Assembly: GCF_024652905.1 (NCBI RefSeq)
Contig: NZ_CP102428.1
Location: 1,810,501 to 1,874,500 of the forward strand
From: Pseudomonas oryzihabitans
GTDB taxonomy: Bacteria > Pseudomonadota > Gammaproteobacteria > Pseudomonadales > Pseudomonadaceae
Direction: 5' to 3'
DNA: 64,000 bases
Made by a program: the position numbers and the translations under genes. Positions 8,346 to 18,940 of the stretch are shown piece by piece; the stretch's first letter is position 1; every line of letters begins with the position of its first letter. The notes under the pieces were generated by a model. That model worked only from the letters and a program-made list of their open reading frames with translations, made no database searches and had not been told where the DNA came from.

Positions 8346-10427
8346 ATGAAGCAGCTCTTGTCCCGTACCGCCCTCGTTGTCCTGCTTGGCGTCAGCGCAA
8401 CGCCCCTCTTCGCCAAGCCCAACGCGCCGGTAGGCGCCGAGAAACTGCAACCCGACCGCGACCAGGTCATCGCCAGCCTCAACATCGTCGAGCTGCTCAA
8501 GCGCCACCATTACAGCAAGCCGCCGCTCAACGATGCCCAGTCGATCAAGATCTACGACAGCTATCTGAAGATGCTTGATCCCGGCCGGCTGTATTTCAAT
8601 GCCGCCGATATCCGCGAATTCGACGCCGCGCGCACCCGTTTCGACGACTACCTCAAGCAGGGCAATCTCGAACCGGGTTTCGCCATCTACCGCCGTTATG
8701 CCCAACGCATGACCGAGCGGCTGAACTACGGCCTGGGTCTGCTCAACGCCGGTATCGGCAAGCTCGACTTCACTGTCGACGAATCCTTCAACACCAATCG
8801 CGAGAAGGCGGCCTGGCCGGCGGACACCGCCGCATTGGACGATCTCTGGCATCGCAAGCTCAAGGACGAGGTCCTGCGCCTGCGGCTGTCCGGCAAGACC
8901 GACCCGCAGATCCAGCAGCAGTTGACCAAGAGATACAAGAACCAGCTGGCACGCCTCAACCAGACCCGCAGCGAAGACGTCTTCCAGGCCTATATCAACG
9001 CCTTCGCCGAGTCCTATGACCCGCACACCCAGTACCTCTCGCCGGAAAGCGCCGAGAATTTCGACATCAACATGAGCCTGTCGCTCGAAGGCATCGGCGC
9101 GGTACTGCAGAACGACAACGACTACGTGCAGATCCTGCGCCTGGTCCCGGCTGGCCCGGCCGACAAGTCCAAGCAGATCGCGCCGGCGGACAAGATCGTC
9201 GGTGTCGCCCAGGGCGATGGCGAGATGGTCGATGTCATCGGCTGGCGTCTGGACGAGGTGGTCAAGCTGATTCGCGGACCCAAGGGTTCCAAGGTGCGGC
9301 TGGAGATCATTCCGGCGAGCAACGCGCCGAACGACCAGAAGACCAAGGTGGTCGCCATCACCCGCGAAGCGGTCAAGCTCGAGGAACAGGCCGCCCAGAA
9401 GCACGTGATCGACGTTCCTCACGAGGGCAAGCACTACAAGCTCGGGGTGATCAACGTGCCGGCCTTCTACCTGGACTTCAAGGCCTACCGCGCGGGCGAT
9501 CCGAACTACAAGAGCACCACGCGTGACGTGAAGAAGCTCATCGGCGAGCTGCAGAAGGAAAAGGTCGACGGCATCGTCCTGGACCTGCGCAACAACGGCG
9601 GTGGCTCGCTGCAGGAAGCCACCGAGCTGACCGGTCTGTTCATCGATCAGGGCCCCACCGTGCTGGTGCGCAATGGCGACGGCAAGGTCGAGGTGCTGGC
9701 CGACGACGAAGGCGGTGCCTTCTACAAGGGCCCCCTGACCGTGCTGGTCAATCGGCTGTCCGCCTCGGCGTCGGAGATCTTCGCCGGTGCCATGCAGGAC
9801 TATCACCGCGCGCTGATCGTCGGTGGCCAGACCTTCGGCAAGGGCACCGTGCAGACCATCCAGCCGCTCAACCATGGCGAGCTGAAGCTGACCATCGCCA
9901 AGTTCTACCGCGTCTCCGGTCAGAGCACCCAGCACCAGGGCGTGCTGCCGGACATCGACTATCCAGCGGTGGTGGATACCAAGCAGATCGGCGAAAGCGC
10001 CCTGCCCGACTCCATGCCCTGGGACACCATCCCCCCGGCGGTGAACGGCCTGAGCAACCCCTTCGCCAACTATCTGCCGGAGCTGGTCAAGCGGCATGAC
10101 GTGCGGGTGCAGAAGGATCCCGACTTCATCTTCGCTCGCGAGCGGCTGAAGCTCGCCCAGGAACTGGCGGCGGATACCACCGTCAGCCTCAACGAGCAGA
10201 AGCGGCGCGCTGCACAGACCGCCCTGGACAACCGCCAGTTGGCCATGGAAAACCAGCGTCGCCAGGAGAAGGGCGAAGCCCCGCTCAAGGAGTTGAAGAA
10301 GATCGACGAGGACAATCCCGCGATCGACGACGACAAGACCAAGCCGCAGGATGACGCCTACCTGATGGAGTCCGGTCATGTAATGCTGGACTATCTGGAC
10401 CTGAGTCAGACACCGCCCAAGCGCTGA
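8346..10427 (+). CDS. prc: Carboxy-terminal processing protease, tail-specific (Prc)
   Basis: A 693-residue periplasmic S41 protease that trims C-terminal ends and, in pseudomonads, contributes to envelope proteolysis and to regulated proteolysis of anti-sigma factors. A signal peptide is visible (residues 1-23, TPLFA). A PDZ domain (around 240-330) precedes the catalytic domain. The Ser-Lys dyad lies in SASASEIFAG (Ser474 or Ser476) and FGKGTVQ (Lys499). A charged, helical C-terminal domain follows. The start at 8346 is chosen for its signal peptide; an upstream ATG at 8079 adds 89 residues without one. Length matches the family. A strong terminator follows. Confidence 0.95.
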   Translation: MKQLLSRTALVVLLGVSATPLFAKPNAPVGAEKLQPDRDQVIASLNIVELLKRHHYSKPPLNDAQSIKIYDSYLKMLDPGRLYFNAADIREFDAARTRFDDYLKQGNLEPGFAIYRRYAQRMTERLNYGLGLLNAGIGKLDFTVDESFNTNREKAAWPADTAALDDLWHRKLKDEVLRLRLSGKTDPQIQQQLTKRYKNQLARLNQTRSEDVFQAYINAFAESYDPHTQYLSPESAENFDINMSLSLEGIGAVLQNDNDYVQILRLVPAGPADKSKQIAPADKIVGVAQGDGEMVDVIGWRLDEVVKLIRGPKGSKVRLEIIPASNAPNDQKTKVVAITREAVKLEEQAAQKHVIDVPHEGKHYKLGVINVPAFYLDFKAYRAGDPNYKSTTRDVKKLIGELQKEKVDGIVLDLRNNGGGSLQEATELTGLFIDQGPTVLVRNGDGKVEVLADDEGGAFYKGPLTVLVNRLSASASEIFAGAMQDYHRALIVGGQTFGKGTVQTIQPLNHGELKLTIAKFYRVSGQSTQHQGVLPDIDYPAVVDTKQIGESALPDSMPWDTIPPAVNGLSNPFANYLPELVKRHDVRVQKDPDFIFARERLKLAQELAADTTVSLNEQKRRAAQTALDNRQLAMENQRRQEKGEAPLKELKKIDEDNPAIDDDKTKPQDDAYLMESGHVMLDYLDLSQTPPKR

Positions 10428-10453
10428 CATCAAAGCGTCACATCTCTGTCGTG

Positions 10454-10499
10454 AAATGCCCGGGGGTCGCCAAGTGCGACCCCCGGGCATTTTCGTTTC
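10454..10499 (+). terminator. Rho-independent terminator after prc
   Basis: A perfect 17-bp stem runs from AAATGCCCGGGGGTCGC (10454-10470) to its complement (10476-10492), with loop CAAGT. A T-rich tail follows. It lies between prc and the EAL/GGDEF gene, so the latter probably has its own promoter or depends on readthrough. Confidence 0.93.
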
Positions 10500-10519
10500 T
10501 GGGTTCTTACAGGCTTACC

Positions 10520-12265
10520 ATGACGCTTAACGACCAGGCTGGGGTGTTGGATCGCATTCTCGCCAACAGCGAGCTGCATTCGCTCTTTCAACCCATCGTT
10601 TCGTTGAGCGAGCGGCGCATCCTGGGCTATGAGGCCCTCATTCGCGGCGCCTCCAATACCCCGCTGCACTCGCCCTTGCCCCTCTATGCCACCGCCCGTC
10701 AGGCCGGGCGCCTGTCCGAATTGGAAATCGCCGCGCGCCAGCAGTCCTGCCTGACCTTCCGCGAGCTGGCCCTGGATGGTCTGCTGTTTCTCAACGTCTG
10801 CCCGGAAACCCTGCTGGAACCGGCGCACCAGTCGGGCCAGACCCTCAAGTTGCTGCAGCGCCTGGGGTTGTCTCCCGCGCAGGTGGTCATCGAACTGACC
10901 GAGCAGGCGCCCATCGATGACTTCGCGCTGCTGGCCACCGCCCTGCATCACTACCGGGCCATGGGCTTTTCCATCGCTCTGGACGATCTGGGTGCCGGCT
11001 ATTCCAGCCTCAGACGCTGGTCGGAATTGCGCCCGGACTTCGTCAAGATCGATCGGCATTTCATCGAATCCATCCACCGCGATGCGGTGAAGCGCGAATT
11101 CGTCGGCTCCATCCTGAAGATGGCCGCAGCCTCCCGCGCGCAGGTCATCGCCGAAGGCATCGAGACCCACGAAGAGTTGTCGACCCTGGCCAGCATGGGT
11201 GTCGACCTGGTCCAGGGCTATCTGCTGGGCCGCCCCAGCGCCGCGCCACCGCGGGAGATCCAGACCCTGTTGCCGGTCATGGTCAGCCGCAGTTCGGAGC
11301 TCGCCGAGGAGTCCACCACGGTCGCCGGCCTCCGGGTGGAACAGGTCGCCGTAGGCCAGGACATGCTGATCCCGGCGGTGCTGGAGCGCTTTCGTCTGCA
11401 ACCCAGCCTCAATACCCTGGCGGTGGTGGATGACGACGACCGCCCAGTAGGCATCGTCCATCACCACGAGCTGAGTTCGGCGCTGCTCAAGCCCTTCGCC
11501 CACGAGGTGTTCGCCCGCAAGCCCATCGCCCGGTTGATGAACCAGGACTTCCTGGCGACCGAATCCAACCAGTCGCTGCAACAGGTCAGCCGCCTGCTCA
11601 CCGCGCGGGCACGCCAGCGCATCGAAGAGGATTTCATCATCACCGAGGGCGGTCGCTATGTCGGGGTCGGTCGGGTGATGGATGTCTTGCGGCTGATCAC
11701 CGAGCAGCGCATCCAGCAGGCCAAGCACGCCAATCCCCTCACCCAGCTGCCCGGTAATGTGCCCATTCAGCAGTGCCTCACGCGTTTGCTGGATCAGCAG
11801 CGCGAAGCCGTGGTGTGCTACGTCGACATCGACGGCTTCAAGCCCTTCAATGATCTCTATGGCTACGCCAAGGGCGACGAGGTCCTGCTCTGCCTGGCGC
11901 AGACGCTTTCCGAGCGCCTGGATCCGCAGCAGGATTTCGTCGGCCACATCGGCGGCGACGACTTCCTGGTGGTGCTGGGTTCGGCGGACTGGCGGAAAAG
12001 ACTGAACGGTCTGATGGCGGCCTTCCAGGAGCGCTGCCGGTATTTCTATCGCAGCGAGCACCTGGAGGCTGGCTGTTTTCTCGCCTACGACCGAGATGGT
12101 CGCCGTCGCGAGTATCCGCTGTTGTCGCTGTCACTGGGGGTCGTGGAGCTGGACAAGGAGGCCGGCAAGCGAGTGGATGCCAGCGGCCTGGCCGGCCTCG
12201 CCTCGGAAGCCAAGCGCAACGCGAAGCAGGTGCCCGGCTACAGCCTGCACCTGATGCGCGCCTGA
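10520..12265 (+). CDS. EAL-CBS-GGDEF cyclic-di-GMP signalling protein
   Basis: A 581-residue protein with three parts. The N-terminal EAL phosphodiesterase domain (about 10-250) has intact motifs EALIRG (Glu38), NVCPE, ELTEQ, DDLGAG, KID, EGIET and QGYLLG. A CBS pair (about 265-400) follows, then a C-terminal GGDEF domain with GGDDF at 478-482. The EAL motif set looks catalytically competent for c-di-GMP hydrolysis. The GGDEF signature has Asp in place of Glu and no clear RxxD inhibitory site, so cyclase activity is doubtful. There is no signal peptide or membrane segment, so it should be cytosolic. The order prc then EAL-CBS-GGDEF matches what I recall of P. aeruginosa PA3257-PA3258. It converges on the next gene with three bases between stops. 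Confidence 0.92.
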   Translation: MTLNDQAGVLDRILANSELHSLFQPIVSLSERRILGYEALIRGASNTPLHSPLPLYATARQAGRLSELEIAARQQSCLTFRELALDGLLFLNVCPETLLEPAHQSGQTLKLLQRLGLSPAQVVIELTEQAPIDDFALLATALHHYRAMGFSIALDDLGAGYSSLRRWSELRPDFVKIDRHFIESIHRDAVKREFVGSILKMAAASRAQVIAEGIETHEELSTLASMGVDLVQGYLLGRPSAAPPREIQTLLPVMVSRSSELAEESTTVAGLRVEQVAVGQDMLIPAVLERFRLQPSLNTLAVVDDDDRPVGIVHHHELSSALLKPFAHEVFARKPIARLMNQDFLATESNQSLQQVSRLLTARARQRIEEDFIITEGGRYVGVGRVMDVLRLITEQRIQQAKHANPLTQLPGNVPIQQCLTRLLDQQREAVVCYVDIDGFKPFNDLYGYAKGDEVLLCLAQTLSERLDPQQDFVGHIGGDDFLVVLGSADWRKRLNGLMAAFQERCRYFYRSEHLEAGCFLAYDRDGRRREYPLLSLSLGVVELDKEAGKRVDASGLAGLASEAKRNAKQVPGYSLHLMRA

Positions 12266-12268
12266 CGC

Positions 12269-12649
12269 CTACTCCTGGTGGTGATCGGGATAGCGGTGCT
12301 CGAACACCCGCGTCACCTCGGCCGCATGCCAGCTGACGGCATCGGTCACTTGGGGCGAGCCTTCCAGCGCACCCAGGCGCAGGGCGCAATCAAAGAAGCC
12401 CTCACGGGGGATACGGGTGCCGCTCTGGCTGACCACCAGCGCACTGCGCAGCGGTCGACCCTCGCGACGATCTAGAGCGGCCAGGTATTCCAGCGCCGTG
12501 GTCAGGGTCACCATCGCCGGCTGGGGCAATCCCAACCGTTCGATGACCGAGCGATAGGTCAGAAGGCTGCGGCTACGCCGCGCGCGCTCCAGTTCATCCA
12601 GCAGGGCCAGCCAGTGCTGGCGACTGATGCGTACGCTCAAGCCGTTCAA
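12269..12649 (-). CDS. Conserved hypothetical protein
   Basis: A 126-residue protein of unknown function with no signal peptide or membrane segment. Its first codon is TTG (12647-12649), which overlaps the TGA of the upstream YkvA-like gene (TTGA), so translation is probably coupled. The sequence is rich in Arg, Leu and Glu and predicted mostly helical. I do not recognise a domain. It converges on the EAL/GGDEF gene. Placement next to prc and a YkvA-like gene matches a conserved pseudomonad neighbourhood from memory, which supports a real gene. Confidence 0.7.
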   Translation of the reverse strand: MNGLSVRISRQHWLALLDELERARRSRSLLTYRSVIERLGLPQPAMVTLTTALEYLAALDRREGRPLRSALVVSQSGTRIPREGFFDCALRLGALEGSPQVTDAVSWHAAEVTRVFEHRYPDHHQE

Positions 12650-13110
12650 TCCCGCAGCTGATCGAGGGCGACACCTGCCGCCGGCCGCTCGTGCTTGTCA
12701 GGCAGGGCCGCCAGGGCCGCCTGCTGACTCGCGGTACGGTTATCACGCCAGGCACGGAAGCCGTCCAGCTCATCGCTGCAGGCCTTGCCGATCCAGGCCA
12801 GGACGGCGAGGTCGTCGAGCAAACCGAACATGGGTACCCAATCGGGAATGAGGTCGATGGGCAGGAGGAAGTAGACCAGGCCGCCCGCCACGGTCAGCAG
12901 CGTCTTGCGGCTGATCCCGCGGTATTGGCCACGCCACCAGGCCAGCAGCAGTTGATGGAACAGGCTCAGGGTATCGCGCGCCTCGCCGAGCTTGAGCCCC
13001 CGCTTGCTGGTCTTGCGCGCGACCCCCAGCAACAGGGCTGGCAGCCGGCCGCGGATCAGCAGCCGCTGGGCGATACCAAGGTAGCGATCAAAGTTCTTCG
13101 GCGGCTTCAT
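12646..13110 (-). CDS. YkvA family protein (DUF1232)
   Basis: A 154-residue protein with the DUF1232 core around residues 70-110. Its characteristic hydrophobic stretch contains YFLLPIDLIPDWVPMFGLLDDLAVL, quoted here only as the motif LIPDxxPxxGxLDDLAV. The function of the family is unknown; members are small membrane-associated proteins. The start at 13110 has GAGG just upstream and is preferred over an ATG 26 codons further out, which adds Arg- and Pro-rich residues that look non-coding. It is the first gene of a two-gene unit with the overlapping hypothetical gene. Confidence 0.82.
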   Translation of the reverse strand: MKPPKNFDRYLGIAQRLLIRGRLPALLLGVARKTSKRGLKLGEARDTLSLFHQLLLAWWRGQYRGISRKTLLTVAGGLVYFLLPIDLIPDWVPMFGLLDDLAVLAWIGKACSDELDGFRAWRDNRTASQQAALAALPDKHERPAAGVALDQLRD

Positions 13111-13219
13111 GGACACCTCGAGCGGGTAAGGACGATAGGTGCGGACCTGCAGGGCACAGGGCGTCGCACACCCGGGTTTGGATCGCACCGATGTCCCAGG
13201 GTTTCCCCGGCACCATGTA

Positions 13220-13243
13220 AAACGCCCTGCGAGCAGGGCGTTT
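13220..13243 (-). terminator. Terminator of the FKBP gene
   Basis: A 10-bp perfect stem, AAACGCCCTG with its complement, and loop CGAG lie just past the stop of the FKBP lipoprotein gene. A T-run follows on the minus strand. On the plus strand a T-run also follows, so it may act in both directions. Confidence 0.85.
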
Positions 13244-13260
13244 GGCGGAGCGAGAACCCC

Positions 13261-14034
13261 TTACTTCTTGGCCGGGGCCTTTTCGGCAGCGGCCGGAGCA
13301 TCGGCAGCCGGAGCAGCCGGGGCGTCTTCGGCGTCCGCGGCAGCGGCGTCCTTGATGCCGAGCAGTTCCAGGTCGAACACCAGCACGGAGTTGGCCGGGA
13401 TCGCCGGGCTCGGGCTCTGGGCGCCGTAGGCCAGCTCGGAGGGGATGTACAGCTTGATCTTCTCGCCGACGTGCATCAGCTGCAGCGCCTCGACCCAGCC
13501 CGGGATCACGCCGTTGACCGGCAGGTCGATCGGGGTGCCACGCTTGATGGAGCTGTCGAACACAGTGCCGTCGACCAGCTTGCCCTCGTAGTGCACGGTG
13601 ACCACATCGGTGGGCTTGGGCTGCGGACCGTCGGCCTTCTTGACCACTTCATACTGCAGGCCGGAGGCGGTGGTGATCACGCCAGGCTTCTTGCCGTTCT
13701 CTTCGAGAAACTTCTTGCCGGCCTTGGCGTTGTCTTCGCTGACCTTGGTCATCTTCTCTTCGGCACGCTTCTGCAGGGCGGCGAAGGCTTCGGTGAGCTG
13801 CTGATCGGTCAGCTTCTGATCCTTCTTGCCTACCGCATCCTCGATACCCAGGGCGACGGCCTTGGGATCCAGGTCGTCGATGCCTTCCTGGGCCAGGCTC
13901 TTGCCCATGTTCAGGCCGATGCCGTAGGACGCCTTCTGGGCCGGGCTTTCCAGCTCGACCTTGGGCTTGGAGTCGCAGCCGCTCAGAACCAGACCCACCA
14001 GGGCCACCGCTGCTGCCAACCGATACTGTTTCAT
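13261..14034 (-). CDS. FKBP-type peptidyl-prolyl isomerase lipoprotein (FkpA/Mip-like)
   Basis: A 257-residue exported isomerase. The signal peptide ends in the lipobox LVLSGC, so the mature protein should be lipidated at Cys20. An N-terminal helical dimerisation domain (about 30-110; FKBP_N family) precedes the FKBP fold (about 130-225), with VTVHYEGKLVDGTVFDSS and the GWVEALQLMHVGEK active-site loop. A low-complexity Ala/Pro/Asp tail and AEKAPAKK end the protein. Such proteins assist folding of envelope proteins. It is monocistronic, with its own terminator. Upstream to 14289 lies a 255-bp gap that should hold its promoter. Confidence 0.93.
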   Translation of the reverse strand: MKQYRLAAAVALVGLVLSGCDSKPKVELESPAQKASYGIGLNMGKSLAQEGIDDLDPKAVALGIEDAVGKKDQKLTDQQLTEAFAALQKRAEEKMTKVSEDNAKAGKKFLEENGKKPGVITTASGLQYEVVKKADGPQPKPTDVVTVHYEGKLVDGTVFDSSIKRGTPIDLPVNGVIPGWVEALQLMHVGEKIKLYIPSELAYGAQSPSPAIPANSVLVFDLELLGIKDAAAADAEDAPAAPAADAPAAAEKAPAKK

Positions 14035-14289
14035 GTTGATTCCTTATCCGTGCGCATTGTGCGCGTTCAAATAACTGATCGAGCTTACAAGGAGACCTGC
14101 TCGCTTGCCATCGCCAGGCCTCTAAATGGCTGCAAAGGATAAGATTTCAAGCTTATGTCTGCCTGAACATCGCGTGAACGAGCGGCGGGCAGCCCCTGCG
14201 ACGTCTTGTCCGGGGCACCCGAGCAGTGGCGACCGCCAGGCGTCCAGGCGCTAAACTAGCGCCTTCTTCAGTGCCAGTCAGAGACCTCC

Positions 14290-14580
14290 ATGTTCGAGCC
14301 CAACGATCTGAATCGCCCGCCCCTCGACCTCGCCCGCGAATCGCGCAAGGCCGGTGGCTACGGCCTGCTGTACTCGGTGCTGCTGGCGATCGGCATTCTG
14401 CTCTATCACCACTGGGTGCCCAGTGCCTTCCCCGGCAGCCTGCTGCAGATGTCCCTGGCGCTGCCCGTCATCCTGTTCGCCGGCAGCGCCGTGTACTACC
14501 TCACCATGGTGCGCAAGTGCGAGCGCCTGCAGCGCGAGGAAGACGAGAAGACCGGCAAGGGCAAGACCAGACGCCGCTAG
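14290..14580 (+). CDS. Small inner-membrane hypothetical protein
   Basis: A 96-residue protein with two predicted membrane helices (about residues 24-42 and 51-70). A short periplasmic-type loop links them, and a strongly basic, charged C-terminal tail (KTGKGKTRRR) is likely cytoplasmic. The ATG follows GAGACCTCC. It precedes the ABC exporter operon by 63 bases and may be cotranscribed with it. I do not recognise a family. Confidence 0.72.
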   Translation: MFEPNDLNRPPLDLARESRKAGGYGLLYSVLLAIGILLYHHWVPSAFPGSLLQMSLALPVILFAGSAVYYLTMVRKCERLQREEDEKTGKGKTRRR

Positions 14581-14643
14581 CCGCGCTGAACGTCGCCGCC
14601 CCCGCCCGGTCGATTGCAGACCACGACCGGCGCTGGAGGCGCG

Positions 14644-15314
<671 letters not shown>

Positions 15315-15318
<4 letters not shown>

Positions 15319-17774
15319 GGCTGCTCTTCTGGAGTCTGCACAGCCTGGTCAGCCACTGGCGGCGGCATCCCCTGCAACTCGCCGGCCTGATCGCCGGCCT
15401 GTGGCTGGCGACGGCACTGCTGATCGGGGTGCTGGCGCTCAATGCCCAGGCCCGCCAGAGCTATGCCCAGGCCAGCGCGCTCTTCGGTGCCGACCAGTCG
15501 AGTCTGGAGGCCCGCGACGGCAAGCGCTTCACCCAGGCGCTGTTCGTCGAGTTGCGCCGGCAGGGCTGGCCGGTGTCGCCCGTCCTGCAGGGCCGCCTGA
15601 CCCTGGCGGAGCGCGAGGGCACCCTGCCGTTGCTGGGCATCGAACCGGTCAGCCTGCCCAGTGACCAGGGGGTGGCGGCCGGTGCCTCGCCCGCGGCCCT
15701 GTACGACTTCCTCAGTCCGGCTGGGACCACCTGGATCGCGCCGGAGACGCTGCATGAATGGCAGCTCCAGGCGGGCCAGGTGCTACACCGCGCCGACGGC
15801 CTGCCGCTGCCACCGCTGCAACCCCGGCCCGGCCTGGCGCCCGGTACCCTGGTACTGGACATCGGCCAGGCCCAGCGCCTGCTGGACGCACCGGACCAGC
15901 TCTCCCGGCTGATCCTGCCAAAGACCTTTCAGCGCGCGCTGCCCAGCTTCGACGGCGTCGACCTGCACCGGGTGGAAAACGACCAAGGCGCCGAGCTGGA
16001 TCGTCTGACCGACAGCTTCCACCTCAATCTGCTGGCGCTTGGCCTGCTGGCCTTTGCCGTCGGCCTGTTCATCGTCCATGCCGCGACAGGTCTGGCGCTG
16101 GAACAGCGCCGCGCCCTGCTGCGAACCCTGCGCGCCTGTGGCCTCTCGGCCGCGACCCTGGTGCTGGCGTTGACCCTGGAGCTGGCGCTGATCGCCCTGG
16201 TGGCCGGCGCCCTGGGGGTTGCCAGCGGCTATCTTCTGGCGGCGCTGTTGCTACCCGATGTGGCGGCCAGCCTGCGCGGTCTCTATGGCGCCGAAATCGC
16301 CGGCAGCCTGACCCTGAGTCCGGCCTGGTGGCTGGCCGGCCTCGGCCTCAGCCTGGGTGGGGCCCTGCTGGCCGGTGCCGATGGTCTGTGGCGTGCGGCG
16401 CGGCTACCGCTGCTGGCCCTGGCCCAGGGCGAAGCCTGGCGCGCCGCCCATGGTCGCTGGCTCAGGCGCCAGGCCCTGGGCGCCCTGCTGGGGGGCCTGG
16501 CAGCGTTGGCCCTATGGCTGGGCGGCAACAGCCTGGCCAGCGGCCTGGCCCTGCTCGGCTGCCTGTTGCTGGCTGCTGCCCTGGCGCTGCCGCCGCTGCT
16601 GAGCGCCCTGCTGGATCTCTTGCTGAAGCGAGCGAGGCGCCCCCTTTCACGCTGGTTCCTGGCCGATGCCCGGCAGCAACTGCCCGGTCTATCCCAGGCG
16701 CTGATGGCGCTGCTGCTGGCCCTGGCGGCCAATGTCGGCGCCGGCAGCATGACCGAGGGTTTTCGCCGCACCTTCGATGGCTGGCTCGACCAGCGCCTGG
16801 CCGCCGAACTCTACTTGCGCCCGCAGGATGCTACCCAGGCAGCGGCCCTGCTCGACTGGCTGCCCCGGCAACCCAGCGTCGGCGCGGTGCTGCCGGTGTA
16901 CGAACTGGAGACGGGCATTCAAGGCCAGCCGTCCACCCTGAGCGGTATCCTGGACGCTGATCTCTATCGTCGACACTGGCCGCTGCTGGATGCCGGTGGC
17001 GAGGCCTGGACGCCCTTCTTCGCCGGCGACGGCCTGATGCTCAGCGAGCAACTGGCCCGCCGCCTGGGCGTGGTCAAGGGCCAGCGGGTAGAGCTGCAGG
17101 GGAGCCAGGGTCGCTGGTCCGCCCCGATATTGGCCACCTACGCCGACTATGGCAATCCGCGCGGTCATGTGCTGCTGTCCCAGGCACGGCTGCGGGCGCT
17201 GTGGCCGGAGGCCACCCTGGTGCGCATCGTCGTTCGCATGGCGCCCCCACAGGTAGAGGCCTTGCGTAGCGAGCTGCAGCAGCGCTTCGGGCTGGACACC
17301 AGCCATTCCATCGACCAGGGGCAGTTGCGTCGCTATGCCGATCAAGTCTTCGAGCGCACCTTCAGCGCCACCGCGGCGCTCAACGCTCTGACCCTGGCGG
17401 TAGCCGGCCTCGCCCTCTTCATCGCCCTGCTCGGCCAGGCGCAGCGGCGTCTGGGCCAGCTCGCGCCGCTCTGGGCGCTGGGCATCGAGCGTTCACGACT
17501 GATCCTGCTCAGCCTGGGGCAACTATTGGGGCTTGCCCTTCTTACCCTGGCCCTCGCCATGCCGCTGGGCATCCTGCTGGCCTGGTGCCTGGTGGCGGTA
17601 GTGAACGTCCAGGCCTTCGGCTGGCGACTGCCCCTGCAGGTCTTTCCAGGTCAACTGCTGGCGCTTTCTGCCATTGCCCTGCTGGCGACCCTCCTGGCGG
17701 CCGCCTGGCCGTTGTTGCGGCTGCAGCGCAGTCAACCACTGGATCTGCTGCGAGAACTCGGCAATGAACGCTAG
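15315..17774 (+). CDS. FtsX-like ABC transporter permease
   Basis: An 819-residue permease with a duplicated FtsX-domain architecture. One helix lies near the N-terminus, a large periplasmic region follows, clusters of membrane helices occupy the middle (about 235-440), and a second periplasmic region and final helices (about 690-800) complete it. This is the arrangement of DUF214/LolCE-like and AttF/G-like proteins that work with LolD-type ATPases. It overlaps the ATPase gene by four bases and the CrtC-like gene by 11 bases, so all three should form one unit. The substrate is unknown. Confidence 0.88.
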
Positions 17775-18816
17775 GGCCCTGCTGGTCGCACTCCTGCTGC
17801 TCACCGGTTGCGACAAGCAGCCGGCATCCGAGGGCTTCGCCGGCCTCGGCCAGGGCAGCGAAGACTTCGCCCTGGTGGTACCGGGCAAGGTGTTCAGCTT
17901 TCCCGCCGATCACGGTCCCCATCCGGATTTTCGCATCGAGTGGTGGTACGTCACCGCCAACCTCAGCGATGCCGAGGGCCATCAGTACGGCGTGCAGTGG
18001 ACGCTGTTCCGCAATGCCCTGCGCCCCGGCGCCGACCAGCCCGGCTGGGGCAACGGCAACCTCTGGCTAGGCCATGCCGGGCTCACCAGCGAAACCCGCC
18101 AGTTCTCCGCCCAGACCCAGGGTCGCGGCGGCATCGGCCAGGCCGGGGTGACGGCCGCCCCCTTTTCCGCCTGGATCGACGACTGGCGGCTGAGCGGCGA
18201 CCTGACCGGGCGGGCCGAGGTCCAGGCCAAGGGTCCGGGCTTCGCCTACCGGCTGAATCTCGCCGCCACTGGCCCGCTGGTGCTCCAGGGCGAAGGCGGG
18301 GTGAGTCGCAAATCCGCCAGCGGCCAGGCGTCCTATTATTACAGCCAGCCCTTCTTCCAGGCCCAGGGCGAACTGCAGATCGAGGGCCGGCGCGTGCCGG
18401 TCAAGGGTCTCGCCTGGCTGGATCGCGAATGGAGCAGCCAGCACCTGGCTGCCGATCAACTAGGCTGGGACTGGTTTTCCTTGCACCTCGACGACGGTCG
18501 CCAGCTGATGCTCTATCGCCTGCGCCAGGCCGACGGCCAGCATTATCTGTTCGGTAACCTGATCGCCGCCGATGGCCACAACCAACCCCTGCATCCCGGC
18601 GATATCCGCCTGGCACCGGAGTCCACCTACAGGGTAGCCGGACGCGAGGTGCCGGTACGCTGGTCCATCACTCTGCCGGGGCAGCAGCTCGACCTGCGCA
18701 TCGCGGCGATCAACCCCGATGCGTGGATGGCCCTGGGTACGCCCTACTGGGAGGGACCGGTCAGAGTGGAGGGCAGCGCCAAGGGGGTGGGCTATCTGGA
18801 GATGACGGGGTACTGA
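17764..18816 (+). CDS. CrtC/AttH-like lipocalin-fold lipoprotein
   Basis: A 350-residue lipoprotein. MNARALLVALLLLTGC gives a short signal with lipobox LLTGC. The body carries the CrtC/AttH signature HPDFRIEWWYVTANL and a conserved W-x-DREWSSQ segment, typical of the hydroxyneurosporene-synthase-like double lipocalin fold. No pigment genes are nearby, so a carotenoid role is unlikely. In the AttEFGH arrangement this protein is the periplasmic partner of an FtsX-type exporter. The start is chosen for the signal peptide and lies inside the end of the permease gene. The function is unknown. Confidence 0.87.
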   Translation: MNARALLVALLLLTGCDKQPASEGFAGLGQGSEDFALVVPGKVFSFPADHGPHPDFRIEWWYVTANLSDAEGHQYGVQWTLFRNALRPGADQPGWGNGNLWLGHAGLTSETRQFSAQTQGRGGIGQAGVTAAPFSAWIDDWRLSGDLTGRAEVQAKGPGFAYRLNLAATGPLVLQGEGGVSRKSASGQASYYYSQPFFQAQGELQIEGRRVPVKGLAWLDREWSSQHLAADQLGWDWFSLHLDDGRQLMLYRLRQADGQHYLFGNLIAADGHNQPLHPGDIRLAPESTYRVAGREVPVRWSITLPGQQLDLRIAAINPDAWMALGTPYWEGPVRVEGSAKGVGYLEMTGY

Positions 18817-18940
18817 CAAGGGCAGCGGGACGCACCCAGGAGACCGCCACCCCGGAACTCCCGGCCCCGCTCCCGCCTCGAATCCATACCTGTCCCTGCC
18901 GTCACGCAGGGCTCCTTAGCGTGATAACCGAGGTTTCTCG

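Noticed and set aside
13139-13429. Plus-strand frame over the FKBP gene start of the Ala-rich tail
   Set aside because: It is a shadow of the Ala/Pro repeat codons of the FKBP gene on the other strand.
17764-18816. Carotenoid hydratase role for the CrtC-like gene
   Set aside because: No carotenoid genes are nearby and the protein is a lipoprotein in an exporter unit.
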